64,000 bases of DNA, taken from contig DAVZGP010000004.1 of assembly GCA_052274345.1 (NCBI GenBank), positions 1-64,000 of the forward strand. Reading direction: 5' to 3'. Source of the DNA: Clostridium_AD sp937920395 (GTDB taxonomy: Bacteria > Bacillota > Clostridia > Clostridiales > Clostridiaceae). Both the position numbers and the translations under genes were made by a program. Below are positions 1-8,640 of this stretch, piece after piece (the stretch's first letter is position 1; every line of letters starts with the position of its first letter). The notes beneath the pieces are model-generated. The model saw only the letters and a program-made list of their open reading frames with translations, was not told the DNA's origin and searched no databases.

Positions 1-70
1 CTAACGGCTTAAAAGTTAGGCGGTTCAATGATTGCAGAATTGCGCAATCGGCTAACCCTATTTTTTATAA
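1..70 (+). promoter_or_regulatory. Leader RNA with alternative hairpins (attenuator-like)
   Basis: GTTAG at 15-19 can pair either with CTAAC at 1-5 or with CTAAC at 52-56. The second pairing encloses a GATTGC/GCAATC hairpin (30-35 with 44-49) and is followed by a T run at 61-66, so it looks like a terminator facing an antiterminator. The upstream part lies outside the window, and I could not match it to a known riboswitch class. Regulation of the next gene is an inference. Confidence 0.35.
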
Positions 71-82
71 GGAGGAAATTCT

Positions 83-1609
83 ATGACGAATATATACAGA
101 TATAACTGTATCGAAGAAAAACTACCTTGCAATATAAACGAGATTTCTTGCATAGAGAAACAGCACTCTGTACCCGGAAATATTATTTTAAAAACTAATT
201 ATGGTTCTTTGGGATCCACAACACTTGATTTTACAAATATAACATCTCTAACCTTAAACCAACGAATTGCAAAAACTAAAATTGACACAACTAACATGAG
301 AAATTCAAAACTACTTATTGACTTTACTGGAATACTAAATTTAACAGCAACTTTAATTGGTATATATACATTTAACTTTGCATTAACTATGACTTGTAAA
401 AACAATAAAGTTAAGCAAACCCTAACTACCTTTGCTTTTAAATTCTCAAATAAGCTTATTTCATCTGTTGATAGCCGTACTTTAAAATTTGCATATTCTC
501 CTGATAATGATTTATGTGAAGATTGCTGTTGTTATGCTCTTGAATTAACTAGTATCCAAACCAGTAACAACCCGGTTTTCACCTTCAGCATCAATAGTGG
601 CGTTATTTCTATACTGGCAATAGATTCTAGGAAAAGTAGCTCCCTTTCTAATATGAATAACAAAGACTCTGGGAATACTCTATTAAGTACAAAATCTAAT
701 ATTTCATACTCAAGCACTATTAATTTTGCAGCTCCTGACTTTCTTAATACCCTAAATCAGCCTATTGCCCATATATATATGGATACAACATTTATGAAAA
801 AGCCTAAACTACTCTTAGACTTTACAGGGATCTTAGATATAGTTCCGCTAAATAGCCTTGTGGTAGCTACACTTTACTTCACCTTATTTAAGCTTCGCAA
901 AGGTAGCAAAGTTCGTACACCACTTACAACCTTTGCTTTTAGCACTATTAATTTTACTTCACTCGCAAATAACCAAACTTTAAAGTTTGAATATTCTCCT
1001 TGTGATGAGTGCTCTGATGAATGCTGCAAGTATACTCTTGAACTAACTAGTGTTTATAACGATGCCGTAGGAACTATAGTTCTCTCAATCAGTAATGGCA
1101 CTTTCTCTGCGTTAGCCTTTTATTCTTGCTTAGATAATTACAACAAATTATCTGGAAATAGTATATTTAGCAGTAATTCTGGTTCCTTTTTTATTGGATA
1201 TACTGCACTAACAGCTGGACAGACAGAAATTTTAGCTCTTCCTATAATCAGTACCACAATTGATATAAGTCATTTAAATGCTCCAAATCTTCTTGTAGAT
1301 TTTGCTGGAATTTTACACATCGATTCAGATCCATTCATTACATTGATTTTAAATTTCACTCTATACAGATCCTCGAGTAACGATAATATTTTACAACCAG
1401 TAGCTAACTTTGTTTATAATTCCATACAAACAACAGTCATAAATGAAAGTAATACCTTAAAATTCGAATATTATCCTACTGATGACACATGTGACGATTT
1501 ATGCACATATATTCTTGAGTTAACTAGTATAACAACACCTGCTAATATAGCTATATATGATATCACCATAAGTAGCGCAACACTTTCTATAATAGCCGTG
1601 GAACCTTAA
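83..1609 (+). CDS. Three-repeat DUF4489-type protein
   Basis: The 508-residue protein is three tandem copies of a module of about 155 residues (about 30-185, 193-350 and 352-508). Each copy has a hydrophobic block like LLIDFTGIL, then LKFEYSP, a cysteine cluster (for example DLCEDCCCYALELTS) and a beta-rich tail. This resembles the clostridial DUF4489 family, usually one to three modules of unknown function. No signal peptide or membrane helix is evident. The AAGGAGG site 8 bases before the ATG supports the start. The gene stands alone between a structured leader and a strong terminator. The family assignment is from memory of the cysteine pattern, and no function is proposed. Confidence 0.65.
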   Translation: MTNIYRYNCIEEKLPCNINEISCIEKQHSVPGNIILKTNYGSLGSTTLDFTNITSLTLNQRIAKTKIDTTNMRNSKLLIDFTGILNLTATLIGIYTFNFALTMTCKNNKVKQTLTTFAFKFSNKLISSVDSRTLKFAYSPDNDLCEDCCCYALELTSIQTSNNPVFTFSINSGVISILAIDSRKSSSLSNMNNKDSGNTLLSTKSNISYSSTINFAAPDFLNTLNQPIAHIYMDTTFMKKPKLLLDFTGILDIVPLNSLVVATLYFTLFKLRKGSKVRTPLTTFAFSTINFTSLANNQTLKFEYSPCDECSDECCKYTLELTSVYNDAVGTIVLSISNGTFSALAFYSCLDNYNKLSGNSIFSSNSGSFFIGYTALTAGQTEILALPIISTTIDISHLNAPNLLVDFAGILHIDSDPFITLILNFTLYRSSSNDNILQPVANFVYNSIQTTVINESNTLKFEYYPTDDTCDDLCTYILELTSITTPANIAIYDITISSATLSIIAVEP

Positions 1610-1642
1610 AACTAACAATGACTACTTTATTAACAGTAGTCT

Positions 1643-1686
1643 AATAGTAAAACCCTCACCTAAAATTAGTGGAGGGTTTTACTATT
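1643..1686. terminator. Bidirectional terminator
   Basis: A perfect 15-bp stem (1643-1657 with 1672-1686) starts with AATAGTAAAACCCTC. T-rich sequence follows on both sides. It separates the converging DUF4489-type gene and gntP. Confidence 0.85.
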
Positions 1687-1766
1687 ATATTTATTTTTTA
1701 CTTTTCAAATAATTCTGCTGTGGAAGATAGTTATACAGAATAATTAATCTACCAATACATTAAATT

Positions 1767-3086
1767 TTAATGTATTACCATACTTAATAATAAAACCATA
1801 ACTAACCCTACCACAGATATTATAGTTTCGAGTACTGACCATGATTTTAACGTCTCTGGTATTGATAAATTAAAATATTCTTTAAACATCCAAAAACCAG
1901 GATCATTAACATGTGAAAATATTAGGCTTCCGGCTCCAGTTGCAAGTACCATAAGTTCAGGGCTAGCACCTGTTGCTACAATTAATGGTCCTACAATTCC
2001 TGCTGCAGTAAGGCCTGCTACAGTTGCAGATCCTAATGATATTCTAAGTATTGCTGCAATTGACCATGCAAGTACTAGTGGTGAAATGGCTGATCCTTTC
2101 ATAATTTGAGCAACATAATCTGCAACTCCACTATCTACTAAGACCTGTTTAAATGCTCCACCGCCACCTATTATTAATAGAATCATAGATATTGCAGCTA
2201 TTGATTCAGTTACAGTTTTCATAACTTCAGGCATCTTTTTACCCTGATTTAGGCCAAATGTAAATATAGCTAAGAGTACAGCTATAAGTAATGCTATTAC
2301 TGGATCGCCTAAAAAGTTAGTGTAGTTTAAAATAGGTGAAGTTTTTGGTAAATTAATAGTAGCAATAGCTCTTGCTGCCATAAATATTACTGGCACTAAG
2401 GCTGTAAATACACTTATTCCAAAACTAGGCATTTCTTTCTCTGTAAATACTTTTGGATTATATAAACCTTTTGGTATATCATGTTCCATATGCTTTAAAA
2501 ATTTTGTAAGTACAGGACCTGCAAGAATTACTGCTGGAATGGCACACACAATTCCATAAATTAAAGTCTTACCTAAATCTGCTTTATAAATTGCAGCTAT
2601 AGCTGTTGGACCCGGATGTGGTGGTAAAAAACCGTGGGTTACAGATAATGCTGCTGCCATTGGAACTCCTATATATAAAAGTGGAATATCAGCAGCTGCT
2701 GCTATTGAAAACACAAGTGGAAGTAAAAGTACAAACCCTATTTCATAAAATAAAGCAATACCGACAATGAACCCCGTTAATATAACTGCTAATTGTATAT
2801 GCTTTTTCCCAAACTTATCAATTAGTGTAAGAGCTATTCTTTGAGCTCCACCACTATCAGCCATAAGCTTACCAAGCATGGCTCCAAAACCAAGTACTAG
2901 TGCTAGCGAACCGAGTGTTCCACCAACTCCCTTTGTAATTGAAAGAACAACACTTGGAAGTGGCATACCTTCCATAATACCTACGGATAATGCAACAAGA
3001 ATTAATGACAAAAACCCATTTAATTTAAAAACTATCATAAGAACTAATAGTAACGCAACTCCAAGAACAACAATTAATAATGGCAT
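1767..3086 (-). CDS. gntP: GntP-family gluconate/aldonate permease
   Basis: This 439-residue, highly hydrophobic protein has about 12 membrane segments. It carries GntP-family signatures: GGTLGSLALVLGFGAMLGKL near residue 55, an FYEIGFVLLLPL segment and HGFLPPHPGPTAIA near residue 150. GntP proteins import gluconate or related sugar acids with protons. It is the last gene of an operon with a KDG kinase and an IlvD/Edd-type dehydratase, which supports an aldonate substrate. The length is normal for the family (430-450). The exact substrate (gluconate, galactonate or another aldonate) cannot be read from sequence. Confidence 0.9.
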   Translation of the reverse strand: MPLLIVVLGVALLLVLMIVFKLNGFLSLILVALSVGIMEGMPLPSVVLSITKGVGGTLGSLALVLGFGAMLGKLMADSGGAQRIALTLIDKFGKKHIQLAVILTGFIVGIALFYEIGFVLLLPLVFSIAAAADIPLLYIGVPMAAALSVTHGFLPPHPGPTAIAAIYKADLGKTLIYGIVCAIPAVILAGPVLTKFLKHMEHDIPKGLYNPKVFTEKEMPSFGISVFTALVPVIFMAARAIATINLPKTSPILNYTNFLGDPVIALLIAVLLAIFTFGLNQGKKMPEVMKTVTESIAAISMILLIIGGGGAFKQVLVDSGVADYVAQIMKGSAISPLVLAWSIAAILRISLGSATVAGLTAAGIVGPLIVATGASPELMVLATGAGSLIFSHVNDPGFWMFKEYFNLSIPETLKSWSVLETIISVVGLVMVLLLSMVIH

Positions 3087-3149
3087 AGTAAAATCCCCCT
3101 TTCATTTCTGTAGTAAACCAAACCTATAAACTTATTTTTCAACTTGTCT

Positions 3150-4097
3150 CTATCTTTCAATCGTTTTCTTTTTTCCAATAAACGCCATTAGTTGCTCGTA
3201 ACTTGGATACCCTTCCATATCCCCCTTTACAAGGACTGCCATAGCTCCAACTCCATTTGCGTATTCTCCACATTCTTTGAGATCTAATTTCTTTAACATT
3301 CCAGAAAGGAACCCAGCAGCAAAACCATCTCCTGCTCCAACTGTGTCTTGGGGATTTTCCAGTTTATATGCATTTACATATAAACCTCTATCTTTATCTG
3401 CTATGTAGCAACCTTCTTCTCCAAGTTTAACCGCTACAACGCTACACCCCATCTTTATAAAGCTGTCGGCAATATCAGTAGGCTTTGTAAATCCAAGGAG
3501 CATTTCACCCTCATCTATACCTGGAAAAATCATATCTGATTTTTTAGCAATTTCGAGTAGAACTGGTATTGCCTCTTTTTTTGTCCATAATTTCAATCTA
3601 ATATTAGGGTCAAAAGAAACTAATACATTATTTGCTTTTGCAACTTCTATTGCCTTGAATAATGTTTTTCTACAGCTTTCAGAAAGTGCAGGTGTAATTC
3701 CAGAAATGTGAAGTATCTTTGCATCTTTAATATAAGCCTCATCTAATTCCTCTGCTTTCAAATTACTAGCTGCTGAACCTTTCCTATAGTAATAAACATT
3801 AGGATTAGAATGCATAAATCTTTCTTTAAATAATATACCTGTATTTTTACCAGGTTCAAAAATCACTCTGGATACATCTACACCTTCGCCTTGAATTGTG
3901 GACTGTATATACCTTCCAAATTCGTCATCTCCAAGTTTCGAGAACCAACCAACTTTATGTCCTAATTTTGCAAGTGCGATTGCAACATTTGATTCCGCAC
4001 CTGCAATTGATTTATTAAAGTTTTGAACGTATCTTAATGGGCCTGAAGAATCCGGGCCAAATAAAACCATAGACTCTCCAAAAGTAACTACTTCCAT
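3150..4097 (-). CDS. kdgK: 2-keto-3-deoxygluconate kinase (PfkB family)
   Basis: This 315-residue sugar kinase has the PfkB N-terminal signature (GESMVLFGP, then GAESNVAIALAKLG) and the C-terminal ATP/anion-hole motif DTVGAGDGFAAGF near residue 250, whose second Asp is the catalytic base. The sequence is KdgK-like, expected to phosphorylate 2-keto-3-deoxygluconate to KDPG. It lies between the dehydratase that would make KDG and the permease that would import the aldonate, as in the semi-phosphorylative Entner-Doudoroff route of clostridia. No KDPG aldolase gene is in this window. A different 2-keto-3-deoxy sugar acid is possible. Confidence 0.85.
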   Translation of the reverse strand: MEVVTFGESMVLFGPDSSGPLRYVQNFNKSIAGAESNVAIALAKLGHKVGWFSKLGDDEFGRYIQSTIQGEGVDVSRVIFEPGKNTGILFKERFMHSNPNVYYYRKGSAASNLKAEELDEAYIKDAKILHISGITPALSESCRKTLFKAIEVAKANNVLVSFDPNIRLKLWTKKEAIPVLLEIAKKSDMIFPGIDEGEMLLGFTKPTDIADSFIKMGCSVVAVKLGEEGCYIADKDRGLYVNAYKLENPQDTVGAGDGFAAGFLSGMLKKLDLKECGEYANGVGAMAVLVKGDMEGYPSYEQLMAFIGKKKTIER

Positions 4098-4144
4098 AAT
4101 ACAGCCTCCTATATATATTCATAATATAAAGTATGAATATAAAT

Positions 4145-5863
4145 CTATTCCATATATCCACCCTTCATTGCTGCTACTGCACATTTGGTATATATACCTA
4201 GTATTCCTTTTGTATATTTCCTTGCTGGCCTTACCCAACTTTTTTTCCTTATTTCTAAAATTTCTTGAATTTCGCTTTTAGTTTTTTCTTGTCCTTTCAC
4301 TCCTATAATGCTAAGCATGCGGGCAACAATATCAATCCTTATAAGATCGTCTTCCTCTACTAGTGCTATAGGTCCGCCTTCACTTGCCTCAGGTGAAACA
4401 TGACCAATAGCTGGTCCCCTAGTTGCTCCTGAAAATCTACCATCAGTAATTAAAGCTATAGATTCAACTAACTCAGGATCAGATGCAATGGCTTCTGTTG
4501 TATAAAACATTTCTGGCATTCCAGATCCCCTTGGGCCTTCATACCTTATAAAAACTGCATCTCCAGGCTTAATCTCTTTTGTTAATACCGCCTTTATAGC
4601 ATCTTCCTCACAATTAAATACTCTAGCTTTTAAAGTGACTTTCATTAGCTTTTTAGATATAGCTGAATGTTTTACTACAGCGCCACCTGGTGCTAAATTT
4701 CCTTTGAGTATTGCAATTGCTCCCTGAGCTTGTATTGGATTTTCTTTAGTTTTTATAATATCTTCTTTGCTTACGCCTATTGCTCCTAGGTACTTATTAC
4801 AATTCTCATAATAACCATTTTTCTTTAGGTCATCTAAATTCTCACCTAAGGTCTTTCCTGTTACAGTAATCACATCTAAATGTAAAAACTTCTTTATTTC
4901 TTCCATTATTGCTGGAACGCCACCTGCATACCAAAAATATGATCCAGGATAAAATCCACTTGGTCTTATATTTAATATAAATGGAATTTTTTTATGGATT
5001 TCATCAAATAATTCAGGATTTATTTCAATTCCAAGTTCGTGTGCTATAGCTGGAATATGGATTAAAGCATTGCTTGAACCGGCTATTGCAGCATGCACCA
5101 TAATAGCATTTTCAAAAGCTTTTTTAGTCATTATATCAGATGGTTTAATATTCATATCTATTAGCTTAAGAACATGCTCTCCTGCAAGCTTTGCATTAAT
5201 TTTTAATTGCTCTAATGTAACTGGCACTAATGCAGTTCCAGGCATTGCTATTCCTAATGCTTCTGACATTACTTGCATTGTTGATGCCGTTCCCATAAAT
5301 GAGCAAGCCCCACAACTCGGACACGCATTATGTTTATAATATGTAAATTTTTCTTCTGTTATTTCTCCTCTTTCATATTGCGCACTATATGTTCCTATTT
5401 GTTCTAAAGTAAGCATATCAGGACCAGCATTCATAATTCCACCTGGTACTAAAATGGCTGGCATATCCAGTCTTGCGATAGCCATAAGATGTGCTGGCAC
5501 TGCCTTATCACAACTTGTAATAAATACACCTGCATCAAAAGGTGTTGCTTGTACATGTATCTCTATCATGTCTGTCATAATTTCTCTAGAAGGAAGTGAA
5601 TAATTTATTCCATCATGTCCTTGTGATTCTCCATCACATATATCTGTTACAAAATATTTAGCTGGTTTTCCACCTTTGTTAGAAATTCCACTACAAGCTT
5701 CCTCGACTAATATATCTAAATGCGCACTTCCTGGATGACTTTGACCGTAACTACTTTCTACAATAATTTGTGGTTTAGAAAGTTCATCCACAGACCAACC
5801 TGAACCTAATCTTAACGAATCTATTTCTGGTGCTATTTCTCTTAATTTTTGACTCTTTAACAT
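4145..5863 (-). CDS. IlvD/Edd-family sugar-acid dehydratase
   Basis: This 572-residue Fe-S dehydratase carries family motifs: TSCDKAVPAHLMAIARLDMP near residue 115, CPSCGACSFMGTASTMQ near 181 and DGRFSGATRGPAIGHVSPEA near 475. IlvD makes branched-chain 2-keto acids, whereas paralogs dehydrate gluconate, xylonate or similar aldonates to 2-keto-3-deoxy acids. The downstream KDG kinase and GntP permease favour an aldonate dehydratase over biosynthetic IlvD, and no ilv genes are near. It is the first gene of the operon, behind a GntR-type operator. The precise substrate is unproven. Confidence 0.85.
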   Translation of the reverse strand: MLKSQKLREIAPEIDSLRLGSGWSVDELSKPQIIVESSYGQSHPGSAHLDILVEEACSGISNKGGKPAKYFVTDICDGESQGHDGINYSLPSREIMTDMIEIHVQATPFDAGVFITSCDKAVPAHLMAIARLDMPAILVPGGIMNAGPDMLTLEQIGTYSAQYERGEITEEKFTYYKHNACPSCGACSFMGTASTMQVMSEALGIAMPGTALVPVTLEQLKINAKLAGEHVLKLIDMNIKPSDIMTKKAFENAIMVHAAIAGSSNALIHIPAIAHELGIEINPELFDEIHKKIPFILNIRPSGFYPGSYFWYAGGVPAIMEEIKKFLHLDVITVTGKTLGENLDDLKKNGYYENCNKYLGAIGVSKEDIIKTKENPIQAQGAIAILKGNLAPGGAVVKHSAISKKLMKVTLKARVFNCEEDAIKAVLTKEIKPGDAVFIRYEGPRGSGMPEMFYTTEAIASDPELVESIALITDGRFSGATRGPAIGHVSPEASEGGPIALVEEDDLIRIDIVARMLSIIGVKGQEKTKSEIQEILEIRKKSWVRPARKYTKGILGIYTKCAVAAMKGGYME

Positions 5864-5890
5864 TTATACTCACCCCATATTTTATTTTAT

Positions 5891-5990
5891 AGTTGTATGA
5901 CATTAATTTTCATTTGTAACCCTTTAACTACTATATAAAAGTTTATTTAACTGTTTTATCAATTAATATGCTTGTAGTTGTCCTACAACT
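5891..5990 (-). promoter_or_regulatory. GntR/FadR-type operators of the aldonate operon
   Basis: AGTTGT-CCT-ACAACT (5976-5990) is a perfect 6+3+6 inverted repeat that fits the FadR-subfamily pattern TNGTNNNACNA. A degenerate copy, AGTTGT-ATG-ACATTA, lies at 5891-5905, just upstream of the dehydratase start. On the minus strand a possible promoter (TTGATA, 17 bases, TTTATA) sits between them. The adjacent GntR regulator is the obvious ligand. Confidence 0.6.
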
Positions 5991-6087
5991 TATATGTACA
6001 TATTAATCAGTAAACGGTTTTATGTCAATGCTTTTTTATATTAAATAATTGCATTTATATATTTACCTGTTTATTAAACATAAAAAT

Positions 6088-6130
6088 GCCCTATATAACA
6101 GACAATTTTTTATCGTCTGTTATATAGGGC
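6088..6130 (-). terminator. Terminator of the gntR gene
   Basis: A perfect 16-bp stem (6088-6103 with 6115-6130, starting GCCCTATATAACAGAC) is followed on the minus strand by ATTTTTATG. It separates the regulator from the downstream dehydratase operon. Confidence 0.85.
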
Positions 6131-6162
6131 AACTGTTATATTAACAATTATTTTATTAATAT

Positions 6163-6831
6163 CTATTTATTCACGTCTCTAATTGTTCGTTCTATATGTC
6201 TTTTGGCAAATAACTTTGCAAGCTGCGAATCTCTATTTTTTATAGCCTCTAATATGAGCTTATGTTCGCTAAGCCCTCCAGAAGGTCCTAAATTATTGTA
6301 CAACAACTTTTGATGGGCCCTTAGAAGATTCTTTAATATTCCGTTTACTTTTATAATCAAAGGGCTATTACTTCCTTCAACAATTTTCATATGAAAGTTT
6401 AAATCTTCTTCAGTAAATCTATCAAAATCATCTTGATATTTAATCATATTGTTATAACATTCCTCAATTTCATTTATTAAATTATCGCTACATCTCTCAG
6501 CGCAAAGCCCTGATGCTTCTGACTCTATGATTAATCTAAACTCCAATATATCATTATAGTTATCTTGGCCTAGGGTAATCATAGGTATTAGACTATTCAA
6601 ATAAACAGATGGCTTTAAATCATTGACAAAAGTACCTCCACCTTGCCTTTTACTAACAATATTAACCGCAGACATTTTTTCTATAGCTTCTCTAACAGAA
6701 ACCCGACTTACTTGTAACTCCTGCGCAAGTTTAAGCTCTGACATAATTTTCATTCCTGGTTTATATTCACCTCTAATAATTTTTTCTTGTATTACATTAA
6801 AAACTTTATCACTAGTTCTTGTATCCTTCAT
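6163..6831 (-). CDS. GntR-family regulator, FadR/FCD subfamily
   Basis: The 222-residue regulator has an N-terminal winged helix of GntR type (IIRGEYKPGMKIMSELKLAQ, then VSRVSVREAIEKM, residues about 14-55) and a helical C-terminal FCD domain. The FCD domain has the expected acidic and histidine metal/ligand residues (RLIIESEASG, FHMKIVEGS, HKLILEAI). FadR-subfamily proteins sense carboxylates and sugar acids. It is codirectional with and just upstream of the aldonate operon but has its own terminator. The palindrome at 5976-5990 matches the subfamily operator, so local control is likely. Whether it represses or activates is not visible. Confidence 0.88.
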   Translation of the reverse strand: MKDTRTSDKVFNVIQEKIIRGEYKPGMKIMSELKLAQELQVSRVSVREAIEKMSAVNIVSKRQGGGTFVNDLKPSVYLNSLIPMITLGQDNYNDILEFRLIIESEASGLCAERCSDNLINEIEECYNNMIKYQDDFDRFTEEDLNFHMKIVEGSNSPLIIKVNGILKNLLRAHQKLLYNNLGPSGGLSEHKLILEAIKNRDSQLAKLFAKRHIERTIRDVNK

Positions 6832-6996
6832 CTCATAATTCTCCTATATACACTTAATTTTAATTTGTTTATATCACTATCTAATATATTCATTACTTAA
6901 TTTTATCTTACATTAATAGTATTATATCATGTGTTATCTATATAAATACTAAACAAATAATAATAAATCTAGGAGATTTAGACTTGTTTTAATACA

Positions 6997-7590
6997 CTAC
7001 CAATTTTTATATACAAGCTTAGAATCTTTTAATTTAATTTTTATCTTAAGTTTTTTAATTACCCTACGCACTCGTGGACGGTTGTAACGTTGTATTGTAA
7101 TCGGATATATATTAAAAAATATATTGAAAAATGTTAACCATAATATATTCTTATATGAATACGTCATACAAACATATACAGAAATAATAAAAATTATAAT
7201 AGCTATAATAGTGTGTCCAAATTCAGAGGTTCTTGTTCTATACTCATAATATTCTAATGAATTCAGTGATTGCCTAATAGGGTTTTCTTTTTTTCTACTT
7301 CTCTCCCAACCGCTTACTACTAATAATTTTCTAAAAAAATGAACACCAATGTACTTGTATATTCTTCCTTCCCTTTCAATAGGAAAGCTATTAAAATAAG
7401 ATGACTTCAGTTCTGGTTTTAATAACGTCTCTACTATGGACATCCAAATCATTAATAAAAAATTAAGTAGAATACTATATACTAATGACTTCATACTAAT
7501 AGATGGGACTAGAATAAGCAAAACTACACTACACGTTGTTATCAATACAATAATCCATTTTATAAATGTATTTTTATTTACTTTGATCAT
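6997..7590 (-). CDS. CrtO-like small membrane protein
   Basis: This basic 197-residue membrane protein has hydrophobic segments near residues 10-30, 36-52, 125-145 and 148-165. It contains NPIRQSLNSLEYYEYRTRTS followed by EFGHT, and later ITIQRYNRPR. That combination recalls the glycosyl-diaponeurosporenoate acyltransferase (CrtO) family, in which an IQRYNRPR-like motif is conserved. No carotenoid genes are nearby, so the role is probably different from staphyloxanthin synthesis. It may share a transcript with the small gene upstream (20-base gap). The family link is a pattern match from memory, and the function is unknown. Confidence 0.45.
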   Translation of the reverse strand: MIKVNKNTFIKWIIVLITTCSVVLLILVPSISMKSLVYSILLNFLLMIWMSIVETLLKPELKSSYFNSFPIEREGRIYKYIGVHFFRKLLVVSGWERSRKKENPIRQSLNSLEYYEYRTRTSEFGHTIIAIIIFIISVYVCMTYSYKNILWLTFFNIFFNIYPITIQRYNRPRVRRVIKKLKIKIKLKDSKLVYKNW

Positions 7591-7610
7591 ATTATATTAG
7601 ACACCTTTCT

Positions 7611-8021
7611 TTATATTTCTTCTCTTTTATTAATACTTTCCTCTTTAAGTGATGCCAAAATATCCTGAGGTTCAATTTTTGTTATCTCCCAATAATAAAT
7701 ACTACATACATCCATGATTTGATTTATTATGTCAACATATTCACTTTTCTGTGCACCATAGTCTAACATAAGTATTCCCTCTCGCCCTCCACTGCAAGCA
7801 ATTTCTATCTCAACCTTATTATTATCAATAAATTTTATAAAGATCACTGACATAATATATGATGAAATTCTTTTATAATAACGTTCTCTCATAAGCACTA
7901 CTATATTTCCATCACTGTTCATATATGGTTTATCTCTATAAAAATCATCTTGATGATTATATAAAATGTTACTTATTTTTCTGATGTTTTTACCTTCTAC
8001 AACTAAATTAGCTATCTTCAT
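7611..8021 (-). CDS. Hypothetical protein
   Basis: A soluble 136-residue protein with no signal peptide. An earlier in-frame ATG at 8033 is less likely, because the GGAGG inside its first codons sits 5 bases before the ATG at 8021. A conserved-looking stretch EIACSGGREGILMLDYGAQ lies near the middle, followed by a helical C terminus. I do not recognise the family with confidence. It ends 20 bases before the CrtO-like gene, so the two are probably cotranscribed. Confidence 0.6.
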   Translation of the reverse strand: MKIANLVVEGKNIRKISNILYNHQDDFYRDKPYMNSDGNIVVLMRERYYKRISSYIMSVIFIKFIDNNKVEIEIACSGGREGILMLDYGAQKSEYVDIINQIMDVCSIYYWEITKIEPQDILASLKEESINKREEI

Positions 8022-8151
8022 ATTTTCCTCCATATAATCTATATTCTTTTACCATTGTAGCATTATTTTACTAATCATTATCTACCCATAATATTCTACC
8101 AAAATATTTCTTTCTAATAACTTTTATAAGATATAAATTATAAAACCACAT

Positions 8152-8189
8152 AAAAATAACCATCTAAATTTAATAGCATGGTTATTTTT
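8152..8189 (-). terminator. Terminator hairpin
   Basis: A 12-bp stem AAAAATAACCAT (8152-8163) pairs with 8178-8189. Both flanks are A/T-rich. It lies 38 bases downstream of the small gene ending at 8228. Confidence 0.55.
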
Positions 8190-8227
8190 GTGATTTAATT
8201 TTCAAATTTTTCTAGTAACTTAAAATT

Positions 8228-8374
8228 CTAATACTCTGAAATATTCAAATTATATTTTTTAGCCAATCGAAGAAGTTCTTTTTCATCTGGACTATTTTTC
8301 GTTAGAATTAAAGACATAACTTTAGAATTATCTACCTTTTTTAATAAATCTTTTCTTAATTTTTCATAATTCAT
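8228..8374 (-). CDS. Small helical protein, 48 residues
   Basis: An ATG at 8374 follows an excellent AGGAGGGTG site and opens a 48-codon frame ending in TAG. The product begins MNYEKLRKDLLKKVDNSK and ends LLRLAKKYNLNISEY. It is charged and predicted helical, with no membrane segment. The strong ribosome site and the terminator at 8152-8189 suggest a real monocistronic small gene. No family recognised. Confidence 0.55.
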   Translation of the reverse strand: MNYEKLRKDLLKKVDNSKVMSLILTKNSPDEKELLRLAKKYNLNISEY

Positions 8375-8460
8375 ATTTTTCACCCTCCTACTTATTCTTT
8401 TCCATAGTTTTCATCTTCTATAGTATTAATAAAACCTCGAGTAAAATAAACATTTTTATT

Positions 8461-8503
8461 CTTGTGTCACTTATATTCTTGTGTCACTTACTTGTGTCAC
8501 TTA
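8461..8503. repeat. Three direct copies of a 13-mer
   Basis: CTTGTGTCACTTA occurs at 8461-8473, 8478-8490 and 8491-8503, the last two abutting. The array sits about 85 bases upstream of the small gene at 8228-8374. It could be a reiterated regulator site or simple slippage. Confidence 0.6.
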
Positions 8504-8591
8504 TATACATTCTATATTAACTTACATATTTCCTCTATTTAATAGCTGTAAACTAACTAATGAAATGTTTTTAGTTAAAAAACAATAAAAA

Positions 8592-8633
8592 AATATCGAA
8601 TAAACAGTTATATTAAACTGTCTATTCGATATT
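8592..8633 (-). terminator. Terminator of the nitroreductase operon
   Basis: A 17-base arm (8592-8608) pairs with 8617-8633 with one mismatch. The core is AATATCGAATA. On the minus strand it is followed by a T7 run. It lies 8 bases past the nitroreductase stop codon. Confidence 0.8.
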
Positions 8634-8640
8634 AATAATA

